From positions 1 to 44,245 of the forward strand of contig WFXS01000005.1 in NCBI GenBank assembly GCA_015490465.1: a DNA stretch of 44,245 nucleotides. Reading direction: 5' to 3'. Positions 18,061 through 26,229 of the stretch are shown here, piece by piece (position 1 is the first letter of the stretch; the number at the start of each line of letters is the position of its first letter). The stretch comes from Caldifarciminota bacterium (lineage in GTDB: Bacteria; Hydrothermota; Hydrothermia; LBFQ01). The notes under the pieces are model-generated. The model had not been told where the DNA came from. It was given only the letters and a program-made list of their open reading frames with translations, and ran no database searches. A program made the position numbers and the translations under genes.

Positions 18061-18843
18061 ATGCCCGTACACGTCGCCTCGGTAGTTCTTGGGGGGTTGC
18101 TCCTCGGCCTCATCTCCTTCTTCGTGGTCTCCAGAAACATGGCCTTCGCCGCCACCGGTGTTGCCCACGCTATGTTCGGGGGCATAGCCCTCGCGGTCGT
18201 GTTGGGGTTTGACCCCACAGCCGGGGGTATGCTCTTCGGCCTGCTCATGGGTCTCGGTATATACCTATTCGGGAGAAAACTGCCCCGCGACGCCGTGATA
18301 GGCGTACTGTTCTCCTTCCTTATGAGCGTGGGAGCCATAGCCCTGCGCTTTTACCGCGGGTACGCCAACCTCCTGTGGTCCTACATGTTCGGCAACATAA
18401 CTACGGCGACGTGGTTTAACGTCCTTTCAATTGCTGCAATACTTATCGTGGGGCTGGCGTTCATGTTCTGGAAGTACGAGGGTCTCAAGCTCTACCTCTT
18501 CAGCGAGGAGATAGCCATGGCCGAGAAGGTACCCGTTAACGTTTACCACGGTGTCCTGCTCCTGTTTGAGACCCTCACGATCGTACTCGTCCTCAGGGTC
18601 TTCGGATCCGTACTGGCCTCATCCCTCGTCGTCGTCCCGGCGATGGTGTCCTTCGTCCTCTTCAGGGGTTTCCTGCGGTCCTTCCTCATGAGCGGCCTCA
18701 TAGCAGTCATGCTCTCCGTCCTGGGGTACGCCCTTGCCTTTTACCTTGACCTCCCTTACGGTGCGACCGCCACGTCTCTGGCCTTCGTCCTCTTCGCCAC
18801 GGTCTGGATCTTCAGGAGGGGAGGAGTATGGTTGAGGGCGTAG
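18061..18843 (+). CDS. ABC-3 type metal permease (ZnuB/MntB-like)
   Basis: 260 residues with about eight transmembrane segments. The family signature FVVSRNMAFAATGVAHAMFG lies near residues 21-40, followed by GIALAVVLG. The later SLVVVPAMVSFVLF corresponds to the conserved LL(I/V)xPAA helix of zinc/manganese permeases. Such subunits form the channel of zinc, manganese or iron importers with an ATPase and a solute-binding protein, both absent nearby. The N-terminus is shorter than usual by perhaps one helix. The PAP2 gene begins 16 bases before its stop. Confidence 0.8.
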   Translation: MPVHVASVVLGGLLLGLISFFVVSRNMAFAATGVAHAMFGGIALAVVLGFDPTAGGMLFGLLMGLGIYLFGRKLPRDAVIGVLFSFLMSVGAIALRFYRGYANLLWSYMFGNITTATWFNVLSIAAILIVGLAFMFWKYEGLKLYLFSEEIAMAEKVPVNVYHGVLLLFETLTIVLVLRVFGSVLASSLVVVPAMVSFVLFRGFLRSFLMSGLIAVMLSVLGYALAFYLDLPYGATATSLAFVLFATVWIFRRGGVWLRA

Positions 18844-19412
18844 TACTGGGATCGTCCCTCCTACTCACACCGGTAAGCATATACGCATTAGACGAACCCG
18901 TAAGGGAGTACGCCCTTTCACACAGGAGTCCTTTCGCCGACAGGGTCTTTGGCACGGTGAACGTCTTAGGGGACGGCAAACTCCACATCGCCGCATGGAC
19001 GGGCATAACCCTGACGGGCTATCTTCTGAAGAACGAAGAGGTTTACGACTTCGGTAAGTGGGGAGGAGTATCCTTCGTAATAACCGGTATCACCACCCTT
19101 GCCCTCAAGTCCGCTATAGGACGGGCGAGGCCCCACCTGAACGAGGGGGCCACCAGCTTCTCCCCGTTCACGCTTGACGACGACCACCACTCCCTTCCCT
19201 CTGGCCACACGTCCGTGGCCTTCTCCTCCGCCGGGTACGTCTTCGCCCGTACGGATAACCCGTGGATAAGGTGGGGGGGTGTGGTCCTGGCTTCCACGGT
19301 GGGGATGGCCCGGATATACCGGGACAGGCACTGGCTCTCCGACGTGATCCTCGGGGCGGGTATCGGCTTCTCCATAGGCTACTTCGTCGGCAGGTGGGCG
19401 GAGCGACCGTAA
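18828..19412 (+). CDS. PAP2-family membrane phosphatase
   Basis: 194 residues carrying all three PAP2 active-site motifs: KSAIGRARP (94-102), PSGH (124-127) and R162-x5-H168-x3-D172. It should remove phosphate from a lipid substrate such as phosphatidic acid, phosphatidylglycerophosphate or undecaprenyl pyrophosphate; sequence does not decide which. About five membrane segments surround the motifs. A GGAGGAG immediately before the ATG overlaps the end of the permease gene, so it is translated as the last member of the transaldolase operon. Confidence 0.85.
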   Translation: MVEGVVLGSSLLLTPVSIYALDEPVREYALSHRSPFADRVFGTVNVLGDGKLHIAAWTGITLTGYLLKNEEVYDFGKWGGVSFVITGITTLALKSAIGRARPHLNEGATSFSPFTLDDDHHSLPSGHTSVAFSSAGYVFARTDNPWIRWGGVVLASTVGMARIYRDRHWLSDVILGAGIGFSIGYFVGRWAERP

Positions 19413-19415
19413 AAT
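19410..19415 (+). promoter_or_regulatory. -10 element of the LptA-like gene
   Basis: TAAAAT, 5 bases before a GTG start at 19421. The TAG that overlaps its end (with the following G) also closes that frame upstream. Confidence 0.5.
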
Positions 19416-19420
19416 AGGCC

Positions 19421-20275
19421 GTGTTTCTCGTAATACTCGCCGGGAGATTCACGTTCACTGCCGGATCCATGACGGTTATGTTTAAGGGCGGAGAGACGGT
19501 TTACGTGTTGAGCAAAGGGGTGAAGGTCAGGACGACGGACTACGATATAGAGGGTTCCCATGGTGTCTACTACGAGAACGCCGGCGTAGTTCGCCTTCAG
19601 AACGCCGATATAACCTCTGCCAACCTGAAGATGAGGGCAAAGAAACTCTACTACAGGAGGAAAAACCGCCTCCTCCGTCTCACGGGCGACGCCTACTTTG
19701 AGGACAGGTACAGGAAGGTATCCGGAGATAAGATAGTCGCGAAGGGAGATTCCGCGTGGGTGATAGGTGACGTCCTTGTAGAGTCCAAGACGAAGGGGAT
19801 AGTAGTGGAGGGGGACAGTGCCTTCTACGACGGCAGGGAGGCCTTCGGATACGTTATAGGGGACGCCTACGCGAAGATACTCCGGAGGGATACGGTTGAG
19901 ATCCGGGCGGACATGTTCCTCCTCCATAAGGATACCACCTTCGGTATAGGGAACGTCGTGGCCACCTCCCGGAGGTTCAGGGCCACAGGGGACACCTTCC
20001 GCGTTGTCATGGCGGATACTTCCCTGAAGGGTCTCCTCATATTCGGAAACGCCAGGGTTGAGTGGGAGAACGGTGAAGGCTCTTCCCGTACGGTTGAGAT
20101 AACCTTCAGGGACGGATACGTGGAGTACGTTATCTTCCGGGACTCCGCACGGGTGGTTTACAGGGAAGGGGGAAGTACGATAGACGTGTCCGGAAACTAC
20201 ATCCGGGCCTACTCGGTCAGGGACACCCTTAAACACATCTACGTGAAGGAGCTGTTTGAGGGCAGGTACAGGTAG
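19421..20275 (+). CDS. LptA/OstA-like envelope protein
   Basis: 284 residues beginning with a GTG and a short uncharged hydrophobic run (VFLVILAG). The mature part is an uninterrupted series of short beta-strand repeats of the OstA/LptA jelly-roll type: KKLYYRRKNRLLRLTGDAYF, then SGDKIVAKGDSAWVIGDVLV, GIVVEGDSAFYDG and so on. LptA-type proteins bridge the periplasm and carry lipopolysaccharide or related lipids to the outer membrane. The chain is longer than LptA of proteobacteria and lacks the barrel of LptD, like the OstA-like proteins of Bacteroidetes. An in-frame stop within the -10 hexamer excludes a longer N-terminus. Confidence 0.7.
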   Translation: MFLVILAGRFTFTAGSMTVMFKGGETVYVLSKGVKVRTTDYDIEGSHGVYYENAGVVRLQNADITSANLKMRAKKLYYRRKNRLLRLTGDAYFEDRYRKVSGDKIVAKGDSAWVIGDVLVESKTKGIVVEGDSAFYDGREAFGYVIGDAYAKILRRDTVEIRADMFLLHKDTTFGIGNVVATSRRFRATGDTFRVVMADTSLKGLLIFGNARVEWENGEGSSRTVEITFRDGYVEYVIFRDSARVVYREGGSTIDVSGNYIRAYSVRDTLKHIYVKELFEGRYR

Positions 20276-20295
20276 TACGTCTGTATTCTCCGCAT

Positions 20296-20301
20296 TACAA
20301 T
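20296..20301 (+). promoter_or_regulatory. -10 element of the UbiA-family gene
   Basis: TACAAT, 9 bases before the ATG at 20311. Confidence 0.5.
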
Positions 20302-20310
20302 ACACGCACT

Positions 20311-21213
20311 ATGGAAAGGTTAAAGTGGTGGATCAGGCTATCCAGACCGGAGTTCCATACGGTAGGTATAGCACCCGTGATTCTCGGAGCGGCCGTAGGT
20401 TACTCCGTTGCCGGGGTTTTCTACCTTCTGCCCACGGCCCTCGCAATACTTGCGGTCGTACTTATAATGCTCGCGACCTACTGGTCGGGGGAGGTCTTTG
20501 ATTACGAGGTGGACGTCCTCTCTGCCCAGATGGAGAAGAACAAGTTCTCCGGTGGTACGCTTGTCCTCCAGAGGGGCGGGGTACCCAGAGAGAAGGCCTT
20601 CATAGGGGCGGTTATAGCCTTCGTAGTAGCCGGCCTTCTGGGTCTGACCTTCCTGAGGATGGGGTACTCCTACGACCTCTTCCTCGCTGGTGTAATTGGG
20701 GGGCTGATGGGTTTCTTCTACACCACGCCGCCCTTCCGATGGGCCTACCGTGGAGTAGGGGAAACTTTCATAGGGTTCGCCTACGGCTACCTTCCCGTCG
20801 CCGTGGGGTACCATCTCCAGACGAAGTCGTGGGACCTGCTACCCATCCTCCTTTACGGAACGCCCATAGCCGTATCCATCTTCATGGTCATACTCATAAA
20901 CGAGTTCCCCGACTACCCGGCCGACCTGAGGGTGGGTAAGAAGAACCTGGTCGTACGCCTCGGAAGGGAAAGGACTGCCGTAGTTTACGTTCTGTCGGCC
21001 GTACTCTTTACCCTGTCCATAGTTATACCGGCAGTTCTCGGGTACAAACCCTTCCTGTACGCCCTTCCCGTTGTACTGCTCGCCCTCTTTAACGCCTACA
21101 GGGTAGGCAGGGGGTTGTGGAAAGACAGGAAGACGCTTGAGAACATCTGCGCCACGACCATACTCATCAACCTCGGCACAGCAGTGCTGCTAACCATAGG
21201 CGCGTTACTCTAA
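20311..21213 (+). CDS. UbiA-family prenyltransferase (MenA-like)
   Basis: 300 residues, about eight or nine membrane helices. The first aspartate-rich site is degenerate, SGEVFDYEVDVLSAQ with D64 and D68, where related enzymes have NDxxDxxxD. The second is NEFPDYPADLRVGKKNLVVR (197-216), which matches the 1,4-dihydroxy-2-naphthoate polyprenyltransferase group. These bind magnesium and the polyprenyl diphosphate. The likely role is quinone synthesis, but heme O, chlorophyll or archaeal-type lipid relatives have the same fold, and no other menaquinone gene is nearby. Confidence 0.8.
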   Translation: MERLKWWIRLSRPEFHTVGIAPVILGAAVGYSVAGVFYLLPTALAILAVVLIMLATYWSGEVFDYEVDVLSAQMEKNKFSGGTLVLQRGGVPREKAFIGAVIAFVVAGLLGLTFLRMGYSYDLFLAGVIGGLMGFFYTTPPFRWAYRGVGETFIGFAYGYLPVAVGYHLQTKSWDLLPILLYGTPIAVSIFMVILINEFPDYPADLRVGKKNLVVRLGRERTAVVYVLSAVLFTLSIVIPAVLGYKPFLYALPVVLLALFNAYRVGRGLWKDRKTLENICATTILINLGTAVLLTIGALL

Positions 21214-21250
21214 GCGGGTATAAAGCAGATATTTACATAGGATCGTAAAG

Positions 21251-21268
21251 CCGAATAATCGGTTTATT
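21251..21268 (+). terminator. weak hairpin and T-run between convergent genes
   Basis: CCGA-ATAA-TCGG followed by TTTATT, just after the UbiA-family stop and against the end of the last Uma2 gene. The four-pair stem is short, so this is tentative. Confidence 0.3.
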
Positions 21269-21827
21269 GTATCACCGCCTCAACCTTCACCTTAAGGCCT
21301 TTTAGTATGCACGATTCAACCCCACCCTTTTCAACCGCAACGGAGTGCAGAACGTATTTCCCGTCCTTCAAACACCACACCTCAATCACCTTTTCACGGG
21401 GCAGGACGATCCAGTACTCTTTAACGCCGTGCTTCTCATAAAGTCCAAACTTCTCGTATCTATCCCTGTAATAACTGGATGGTGAAACTATTTCCACAAC
21501 GAGATCTGGCGTCCCAAATAGGCGCCCCCGTTCCACGTTCTTAAGGTTTTTCTTTGATATGAAGACGATATCGGGCTGAACGACGACAGTATCCGAAAGG
21601 ATCACATCAAAGGGGGCAGGAAGAACTTTGCCCAGATCTTTTTCATCCGTATAGCCCCTCATTTTTATAAGCAAGAGGGTAAGTACATCCTGATGCTCAA
21701 ACCCCGGTGCGGGCATCTCGTACAACCTCCCGTTTATCAGCTCGTACCTCTTATCGTCTGTAAGTTTCAAGTAGTCTTCGTAGGTCCACACCTTATCCTT
21801 TGACCTATCAACCACGGATTCCTTCAT
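21264..21827 (-). CDS. Uma2-family endonuclease-like protein (copy 1, last in operon)
   Basis: 187 residues of the Uma2/DUF820 family, which has a PD-(D/E)xK nuclease fold. The core reads YELINGRLYEMPAPGFEHQ near 28-46, VVVQPDIVFIS near 82-92, then PDLVVEIVSPSSYYRDRYEK and YEKHGVKEYWIV. The aspartate of QPD, the glutamate of VEIVSP and the downstream lysine are the expected active-site set. The biological role of Uma2 proteins is not established. This copy ends the five-gene minus-strand operon. Its ATG overlaps the stop of copy 2 by four bases. Confidence 0.85.
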   Translation of the reverse strand: MKESVVDRSKDKVWTYEDYLKLTDDKRYELINGRLYEMPAPGFEHQDVLTLLLIKMRGYTDEKDLGKVLPAPFDVILSDTVVVQPDIVFISKKNLKNVERGRLFGTPDLVVEIVSPSSYYRDRYEKFGLYEKHGVKEYWIVLPREKVIEVWCLKDGKYVLHSVAVEKGGVESCILKGLKVKVEAVIQ

Positions 21828-22387
21828 TTCAACACCTCCTCAACCTTTGCCTTGAAACCCTTAAGGATGCGAGACTCAACCTCACCCTTCTCTGCTGCAA
21901 CCGAGTGCAGAACGTATCTGCCGTCTTTCAGACACCAAATCTCAATCACCCTCTCACGGGGCAGGACTATCCAATACTCCTTTACTCCGTACCTCTCGTA
22001 AAGAGAGAACTTCTCGTACCTGTCCCTGTAGTAACTGGACGGTGATACTATCTCAACAGCTAAATCGGGAGGTCCGAAGAGTCTTCCCTGTTTTATGTTC
22101 TTCAGGTTCTCGTTGGATATGAAGACTATATCTGGTTGAACGACTACTGTATCCGACAGGATAACGTCAAAGGGAGCATAAATAACCTCTCCAAACCCAC
22201 CCTTATACACAAAGCCCTTAAGCTCAAAATATATCAAGCCGGAAACCTTCTGATGTTCAAATCCCGGCGCAGGCATTTCCTCCAACCTCCCGTTTATGAC
22301 CTCGTAGCGCTTGTCGTCCGTAAGGCGGAGGTAGTCCTCATAAGTCCAAACCTTCTTTTTAGGTTTTTCAACAACGGCCTCTCTCAT
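21824..22387 (-). CDS. Uma2-family endonuclease-like protein (copy 2)
   Basis: 187 residues, closely similar to copies 1 and 5 along its whole length, with the same core (VVVQPDIVFIS, PDLAVEIVSPSSYYRDRYEK, ERYGVKEYWIV). It differs mainly between residues 48 and 75, where the copies vary most. Its ATG overlaps the stop of copy 3 by four bases, and an AACACCTCCT on the plus strand (AGGAGGTGTT on the coding strand) lies just beyond its own stop, serving copy 1. Confidence 0.85.
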   Translation of the reverse strand: MREAVVEKPKKKVWTYEDYLRLTDDKRYEVINGRLEEMPAPGFEHQKVSGLIYFELKGFVYKGGFGEVIYAPFDVILSDTVVVQPDIVFISNENLKNIKQGRLFGPPDLAVEIVSPSSYYRDRYEKFSLYERYGVKEYWIVLPRERVIEIWCLKDGRYVLHSVAAEKGEVESRILKGFKAKVEEVLK

Positions 22388-22944
22388 TTCAACACCTCCT
22401 CAACCTTGACCTTTAGACCTTTAAGGACGCACGACGTAACCTCCCCGCTGCCATCGGCGACGGTGTGGAGGACGTACTTACCGTCTTTTAAGCACCAGAC
22501 CTCTATTGCCCTGTATTCCGGATATACTAACCAGTATTCCTTTACCCCGTACTTCTCGTACAAGGAGAACTTCTCGTACCTGTCCCTTACGTAGCTCGTA
22601 GGTGAAACTATCTCAACCACAAGGTCGGGGGGGCCGAATATACGATCCTTAACTATGGGCAGTCTTTCCTTGGATACGAAGAGGAGATCCGGCTGTACGA
22701 CCACCGTATCCGATAGGATAACATCAACGGGTGAGAAAAACACTTCTCCTTTTCCCGCTTTTCTTACGAACTCCCACATGAACGTGTGGATCTCCCGCAA
22801 GATCCTTTGATGCTGCGTCGTAGGCGCGGGCATTTCCTCCAACCTCCCGTTTATGACCTCGTAACGTTTGTCGTCTTCAAGGCGAAGGTAGTCCTCATAA
22901 GTCCAGACCTTTCTTTTTGGCCTATCAACTACGGCTTCCTTCAT
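22384..22944 (-). CDS. Uma2-family endonuclease-like protein (copy 3)
   Basis: 186 residues from the ATG at 22944. A TTG six bases further out is open in the same frame, but AAGGAGG is placed correctly for the ATG. The core is intact: VVVQPDLLFVS, PDLVVEIVSPTSYVRDRYEK, EKYGVKEYWLV. The SPTSYVRDR version is shared with the sixth copy at 27736, while copies 1, 2 and 5 have SPSSYYRDR. The start lies inside the 3' end of copy 4 in a different frame, so the genes overlap by 20 bases. Confidence 0.83.
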   Translation of the reverse strand: MKEAVVDRPKRKVWTYEDYLRLEDDKRYEVINGRLEEMPAPTTQHQRILREIHTFMWEFVRKAGKGEVFFSPVDVILSDTVVVQPDLLFVSKERLPIVKDRIFGPPDLVVEIVSPTSYVRDRYEKFSLYEKYGVKEYWLVYPEYRAIEVWCLKDGKYVLHTVADGSGEVTSCVLKGLKVKVEEVLK

Positions 22945-23491
22945 CCTCAACCTCCTTCAGCAGGTCCTTAAGCCTGAACTTCACACCTTCTAAAAGTTCC
23001 ACCTCATCATCCCCACCAAAAACCTTAATTCCCTCCCCATCAATCACCACAACCTTCCTATCCTCCGGAAAAACCCAAACCTGTCTCTTCACCCCCCACC
23101 TCCTGTAATCCTCCATCTTCTCAAGGATGTAGGGCAGGCTGTCAGAGGGAGAGGCTATCTCAACTATCAGGTCGGGAGGCATATCTATCGCTCCGCCTTT
23201 CAGTTCCCACCTATCTCTAGATATTACGACCACGCCCGCCCCCCGTAAGGTCAGAGGAGATCGGGAGATTAGCAGCGCAACCTCACCACTAAGGACGATA
23301 TAAGGTCCTTTAGATTTGAGTAGCAATCCGGTTATAAGGGCTTCTATAAAACCGTGTATATCCCCCGCAGGCATCTTTCTGACCTCCTCACCTTTTACAA
23401 TCTCCGAAACCTCCGTCGGTATCCGGCCATTCAGGTAATCCTCGTAGGTCCAGATTCTCTCTTTCATCCTCTCAATTACGGCTTCCTTCAC
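22925..23491 (-). CDS. divergent Uma2-family protein (copy 4)
   Basis: 188 residues. The N-terminus (MKEAVIERMKERIWTYEDYL) matches its neighbours but the rest is far from them. The core is recognisable as PPDLIVEIASPSDS, then EKMEDYRRWGVKRQVWVF. The region that in other copies reads VVVQPDIVFIS is replaced by LRGAGVVVISRDRW, so the usual aspartate of the first motif is missing. This copy could be inactive as a nuclease or have shifted its active site. It sits in the middle of the operon, joined by an ATGA overlap to copy 5 upstream and a 20-base overlap to copy 3 downstream. Confidence 0.78.
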   Translation of the reverse strand: MKEAVIERMKERIWTYEDYLNGRIPTEVSEIVKGEEVRKMPAGDIHGFIEALITGLLLKSKGPYIVLSGEVALLISRSPLTLRGAGVVVISRDRWELKGGAIDMPPDLIVEIASPSDSLPYILEKMEDYRRWGVKRQVWVFPEDRKVVVIDGEGIKVFGGDDEVELLEGVKFRLKDLLKEVEDEGSRS

Positions 23492-24051
23492 CTTATCACC
23501 TCCTCAACCTTTACCTTAAGGCCTTTTAAAACGCAAGACTCAACCTCCCCCTTATCGGCCGCAACTGAGTGTAATACGTACTTGCCGTCCTTCAGGCACC
23601 AGACCTCAATTACCTTTTCACCGGGCAAGACGATCCAGTACTCTTTGACACCGTGCTTCTCATAGAGCCTGAACTTCTCGTACCTGTCTCTGTAATAACT
23701 GGACGGGGATACGATCTCAACGGCGAGATCCGGAGAACCGAAGAGCCTACCGTTTTTTATGTTCTTCAGGTTCTCGTTGGATATAAAGAGGATGTCAGGC
23801 TGAACGACGACCGTATCGGACAGCACGACGTCAAAGGGGGCGGGAAGAACTTTGCCCGATCCAGCCTTTTTGGTATAGGATCGCATCAACGTATAAATCT
23901 CTCCAAGTACATCCTGATGCTCAAATCCTGGTGCGGGCATCTCGTACAACCTCCCGTTTATGAGTTCGTACCGCTTTTCATCTTCAAGGCGAAGGTAATC
24001 CTCGTAGGTTAAAACCTTATCCTTTGGCCTATCAACCACGGCTTCCTTCAT
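23488..24051 (-). CDS. Uma2-family endonuclease-like protein (copy 5, first in operon)
   Basis: 187 residues with a complete Uma2 core (VVVQPDILFIS, PDLAVEIVSPSSYYRDRYEK, EKHGVKEYWIV). It is the promoter-proximal member. Upstream are GGGAGG about 8 bases from the ATG and a TAGAAT 14 bases away, so this mRNA has a short leader, unlike most genes here. The 5' flank is shared with the isolated copy at 27736. The gene begins 38 bases after the end of the purine fusion gene on the same strand. Confidence 0.85.
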   Translation of the reverse strand: MKEAVVDRPKDKVLTYEDYLRLEDEKRYELINGRLYEMPAPGFEHQDVLGEIYTLMRSYTKKAGSGKVLPAPFDVVLSDTVVVQPDILFISNENLKNIKNGRLFGSPDLAVEIVSPSSYYRDRYEKFRLYEKHGVKEYWIVLPGEKVIEVWCLKDGKYVLHSVAADKGEVESCVLKGLKVKVEEVIR

Positions 24052-24104
24052 AGTTAACCTCCCGTATTCTAAGGGCGATGGCGAGGACTTTAGTGCCTGA
24101 ACAG
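24052..24104 (-). repeat. Uma2 5' flank, copy next to purH
   Basis: About 53 bases carrying the -10 TAGAAT and ribosome site of Uma2 copy 5 and, at the far end, the last codons and stop of purH. Nearly the same sequence recurs at 28321-28374. Confidence 0.8.
24066..24071 (-). promoter_or_regulatory. -10 element of the five-gene Uma2 operon
   Basis: TAGAAT, 14 bases before the ATG at 24051, with GGGAGG between: a leadered promoter. Confidence 0.5.
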
Positions 24105-26162
24105 ACGCTTCCCCGTAAAGACCAGCTTTATACCCAGTTCCTTTGCCTTCTCAATGACCTCCTTATCTCTCTTTGATCCGCCGGGTTCGGCTACGACCTT
24201 AACGCCGAAGCGATGCGCCCACTCTATGGAATCCGGGAAGGGAAAGAAGGCATCGGACACGAGGGTGGAGCCGTAAACGTTATCCTCCGCCTTCTGAAGG
24301 GCAACCCGTACGGCCGTTACCCTGTCAACGAGGCCACTTCCCGTCCCCAGAAGGGTTTTATCCTTCACTACGACGGCGGCGTTGGATTTAGCCCACTTCA
24401 CCATCTTAAGCCCGAAGATCACGTCCTCCACCTCCTTATCCGTGAGAGGTTCCGTCTTGCTCTCTATGTACTCGTAGGGTGGGTCAAAGTCGGTGGTCTG
24501 AACGAGTATATCACCACCCTGCATGAGCATCTGGAGGTGGGGCAGGCGGTACTTAAAGACGTCTATCTTCAGGATACGCAACCGCTTCTTTTTGCTCAGT
24601 ATCTCAAGCGCCCCTTCGGAGTAGTCGGTTGCTACGATGACTTCGTAGAAGTGTTCGGATATCTTTCTGGCCAGATCCTCCTCAACGGCGAAGTTTATGG
24701 CTATTATCCCGCCGTAGGCCGCCTGCATGTCGCCAATCAGGGTCTTCTCGTAAGCCCTTATGGGACTTTCGGCCTCCGCACCGGCGGCCGGACTACCGTG
24801 TTTCACTATGACTATGGCGTGGTCGGAGAACTCCATAACCGCACTCCACGCCGAGTAAACGTCAAGGATGTTGTTGTAGGATAGGGCTGGCCCGTGAAGT
24901 TGCTCCGTCGCCGAAAGGAAGGAGTTGGGGCCCGTATACACCCACGCCTTCTGGTGGGGATTCTCACCGTACTTCAGCTCTATAGGGTCCTTAACGTGGA
25001 TGAATACGTCCCGGTACATCTCAGTGGGGGCGAGTATGCCTCCTAGGCCCTCGTATATGTCAACGTCGTAACCCGCCGTTCTGGCGAAGGCTTTAACGGC
25101 CAGCCTCTGTCGGGTCTCCTCGCTTATTTGACCCTCGTTCTCCTCCATCTCTAACATGAAGGGTACTATATCCTCCGGGTCGGTTATCACGGATACGAAG
25201 GCGTGGTTCTTGGCAGCCGCCCTTATTAGGGCCACGCCTCCTATGTCTATCATCTCAACGATCTCGTCCAGATCTTTCGTCTTCCGTAGGGTCTCTTTGA
25301 AGGGGTAGAGCTGTACGAATACGATGTCTATCTCCGGGACGTCCATCTCCATGGCTATAGGGTAGTCGTCTTCCCTGTGGAAGAGTATCCCACCCATAAC
25401 GTAGGGGTTAAGGGTCTTTACCCTGCCACCGAATACCTCCGGAAAACCCGTAAGGGCCGAAACTTCAACCGTGTACACACCGTTTTCCCTGAGGTACCTG
25501 GCCGTTCCTGAGGTGGCTGCTATTGAGTACCCGTACTCCTGAAGGAAGTGGGCGAAACGTACCAGTTTGGGCGTCTTCTCGTACGACGCGAGGAGGGCGT
25601 ACTTCACGGGTTTATCAAAGAGGAACTTCACCAGAGTGTCAAAGTAGAGGGCATGTTCCACCCGATGGATCCTCTCCTCAAGACTCTGGAGGGACTCCTC
25701 CCTGAACATGGGAATAGCCCTCTGGGCGAGGATAGGCCCCTCGTCCACCTTTTCCGTTACTATGTGAACCGTCACACCGGTGAACTTCACACCGGACGCC
25801 CATGCCCTCTTTATGGCGTCCTTACCCTTAAACGCCGGCAGAAGGGAGGGGTGGATGTTCAGAATTTTACCCTTGAAGGCGTTTACCGTCTCCGGCGGGA
25901 GGATCCTCATATAACCGGCAAGGACCACAGCATCAACTCGTCCTACGGACCTTATGGCCTCTACCGTCGGCTTACCCGGATCTTCTATTATCCTGTACGG
26001 TACACCGAGCTTTCTCGCCCTCTCTATGACCTTCGCCTCCGGGTTGTTCGTTATAAGCAGGGGAAAGCCTATAGGGTACCGGCTTGCCCTTGCCCTTCTG
26101 ACAAGAGCCTCAAAGTTGCTGCCGTTTCCCGATGCGAGAACTACGACCTTTTTCTCTCTCAC
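24090..26162 (-). CDS. purNH: PurN-PurH fusion: GAR transformylase + AICAR transformylase/IMP cyclohydrolase
   Basis: 690 residues from a GTG at 26162, giving the usual PurN start (MREKKVVVLASGNGSN). An ATG nine codons earlier is open, but a TAGAAT lies between it and the GTG, 7 bases before the GTG. Residues 1 to about 185 are PurN: GNGSN, LNIHPSLLP with N102 and H104, and D140 in TEKVDEGP. From about 187 comes PurH: the MGS-like cyclohydrolase part (ALTGFPEVFGGRVKTLNP) and the transformylase part with KYGENPHQKAW and VKHGSPAAGAEAE. The end FTGKRLFRH is the standard PurH terminus. The chain would catalyse purine steps 3, 9 and 10. KTLNP replaces the usual KTLHP, and DMQAAYGG replaces DPxSAFGG. 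Confidence 0.9.
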   Translation of the reverse strand: MREKKVVVLASGNGSNFEALVRRARASRYPIGFPLLITNNPEAKVIERARKLGVPYRIIEDPGKPTVEAIRSVGRVDAVVLAGYMRILPPETVNAFKGKILNIHPSLLPAFKGKDAIKRAWASGVKFTGVTVHIVTEKVDEGPILAQRAIPMFREESLQSLEERIHRVEHALYFDTLVKFLFDKPVKYALLASYEKTPKLVRFAHFLQEYGYSIAATSGTARYLRENGVYTVEVSALTGFPEVFGGRVKTLNPYVMGGILFHREDDYPIAMEMDVPEIDIVFVQLYPFKETLRKTKDLDEIVEMIDIGGVALIRAAAKNHAFVSVITDPEDIVPFMLEMEENEGQISEETRQRLAVKAFARTAGYDVDIYEGLGGILAPTEMYRDVFIHVKDPIELKYGENPHQKAWVYTGPNSFLSATEQLHGPALSYNNILDVYSAWSAVMEFSDHAIVIVKHGSPAAGAEAESPIRAYEKTLIGDMQAAYGGIIAINFAVEEDLARKISEHFYEVIVATDYSEGALEILSKKKRLRILKIDVFKYRLPHLQMLMQGGDILVQTTDFDPPYEYIESKTEPLTDKEVEDVIFGLKMVKWAKSNAAVVVKDKTLLGTGSGLVDRVTAVRVALQKAEDNVYGSTLVSDAFFPFPDSIEWAHRFGVKVVAEPGGSKRDKEVIEKAKELGIKLVFTGKRLFRH

Positions 26163-26169
26163 GCAGGGT

Positions 26170-26175
26170 ATTCTA
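26170..26175 (-). promoter_or_regulatory. -10 element of purNH; decides its start
   Basis: TAGAAT on the minus strand, 7 bases before the GTG at 26162 and downstream of the alternative ATG at 26189. Confidence 0.55.
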
Positions 26176-26199
26176 CCGGGGAAACCCATCCACCGACCG

Positions 26200-26205
26200 T
26201 ATAAT
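26200..26205 (+). promoter_or_regulatory. -10 element of tRNA-Pro
   Basis: TATAAT, 24 bases before the tRNA. It is divergent from the purNH promoter. Confidence 0.5.
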
Positions 26206-26229
26206 TCCCACCTGCGGATTTGTGGATCT

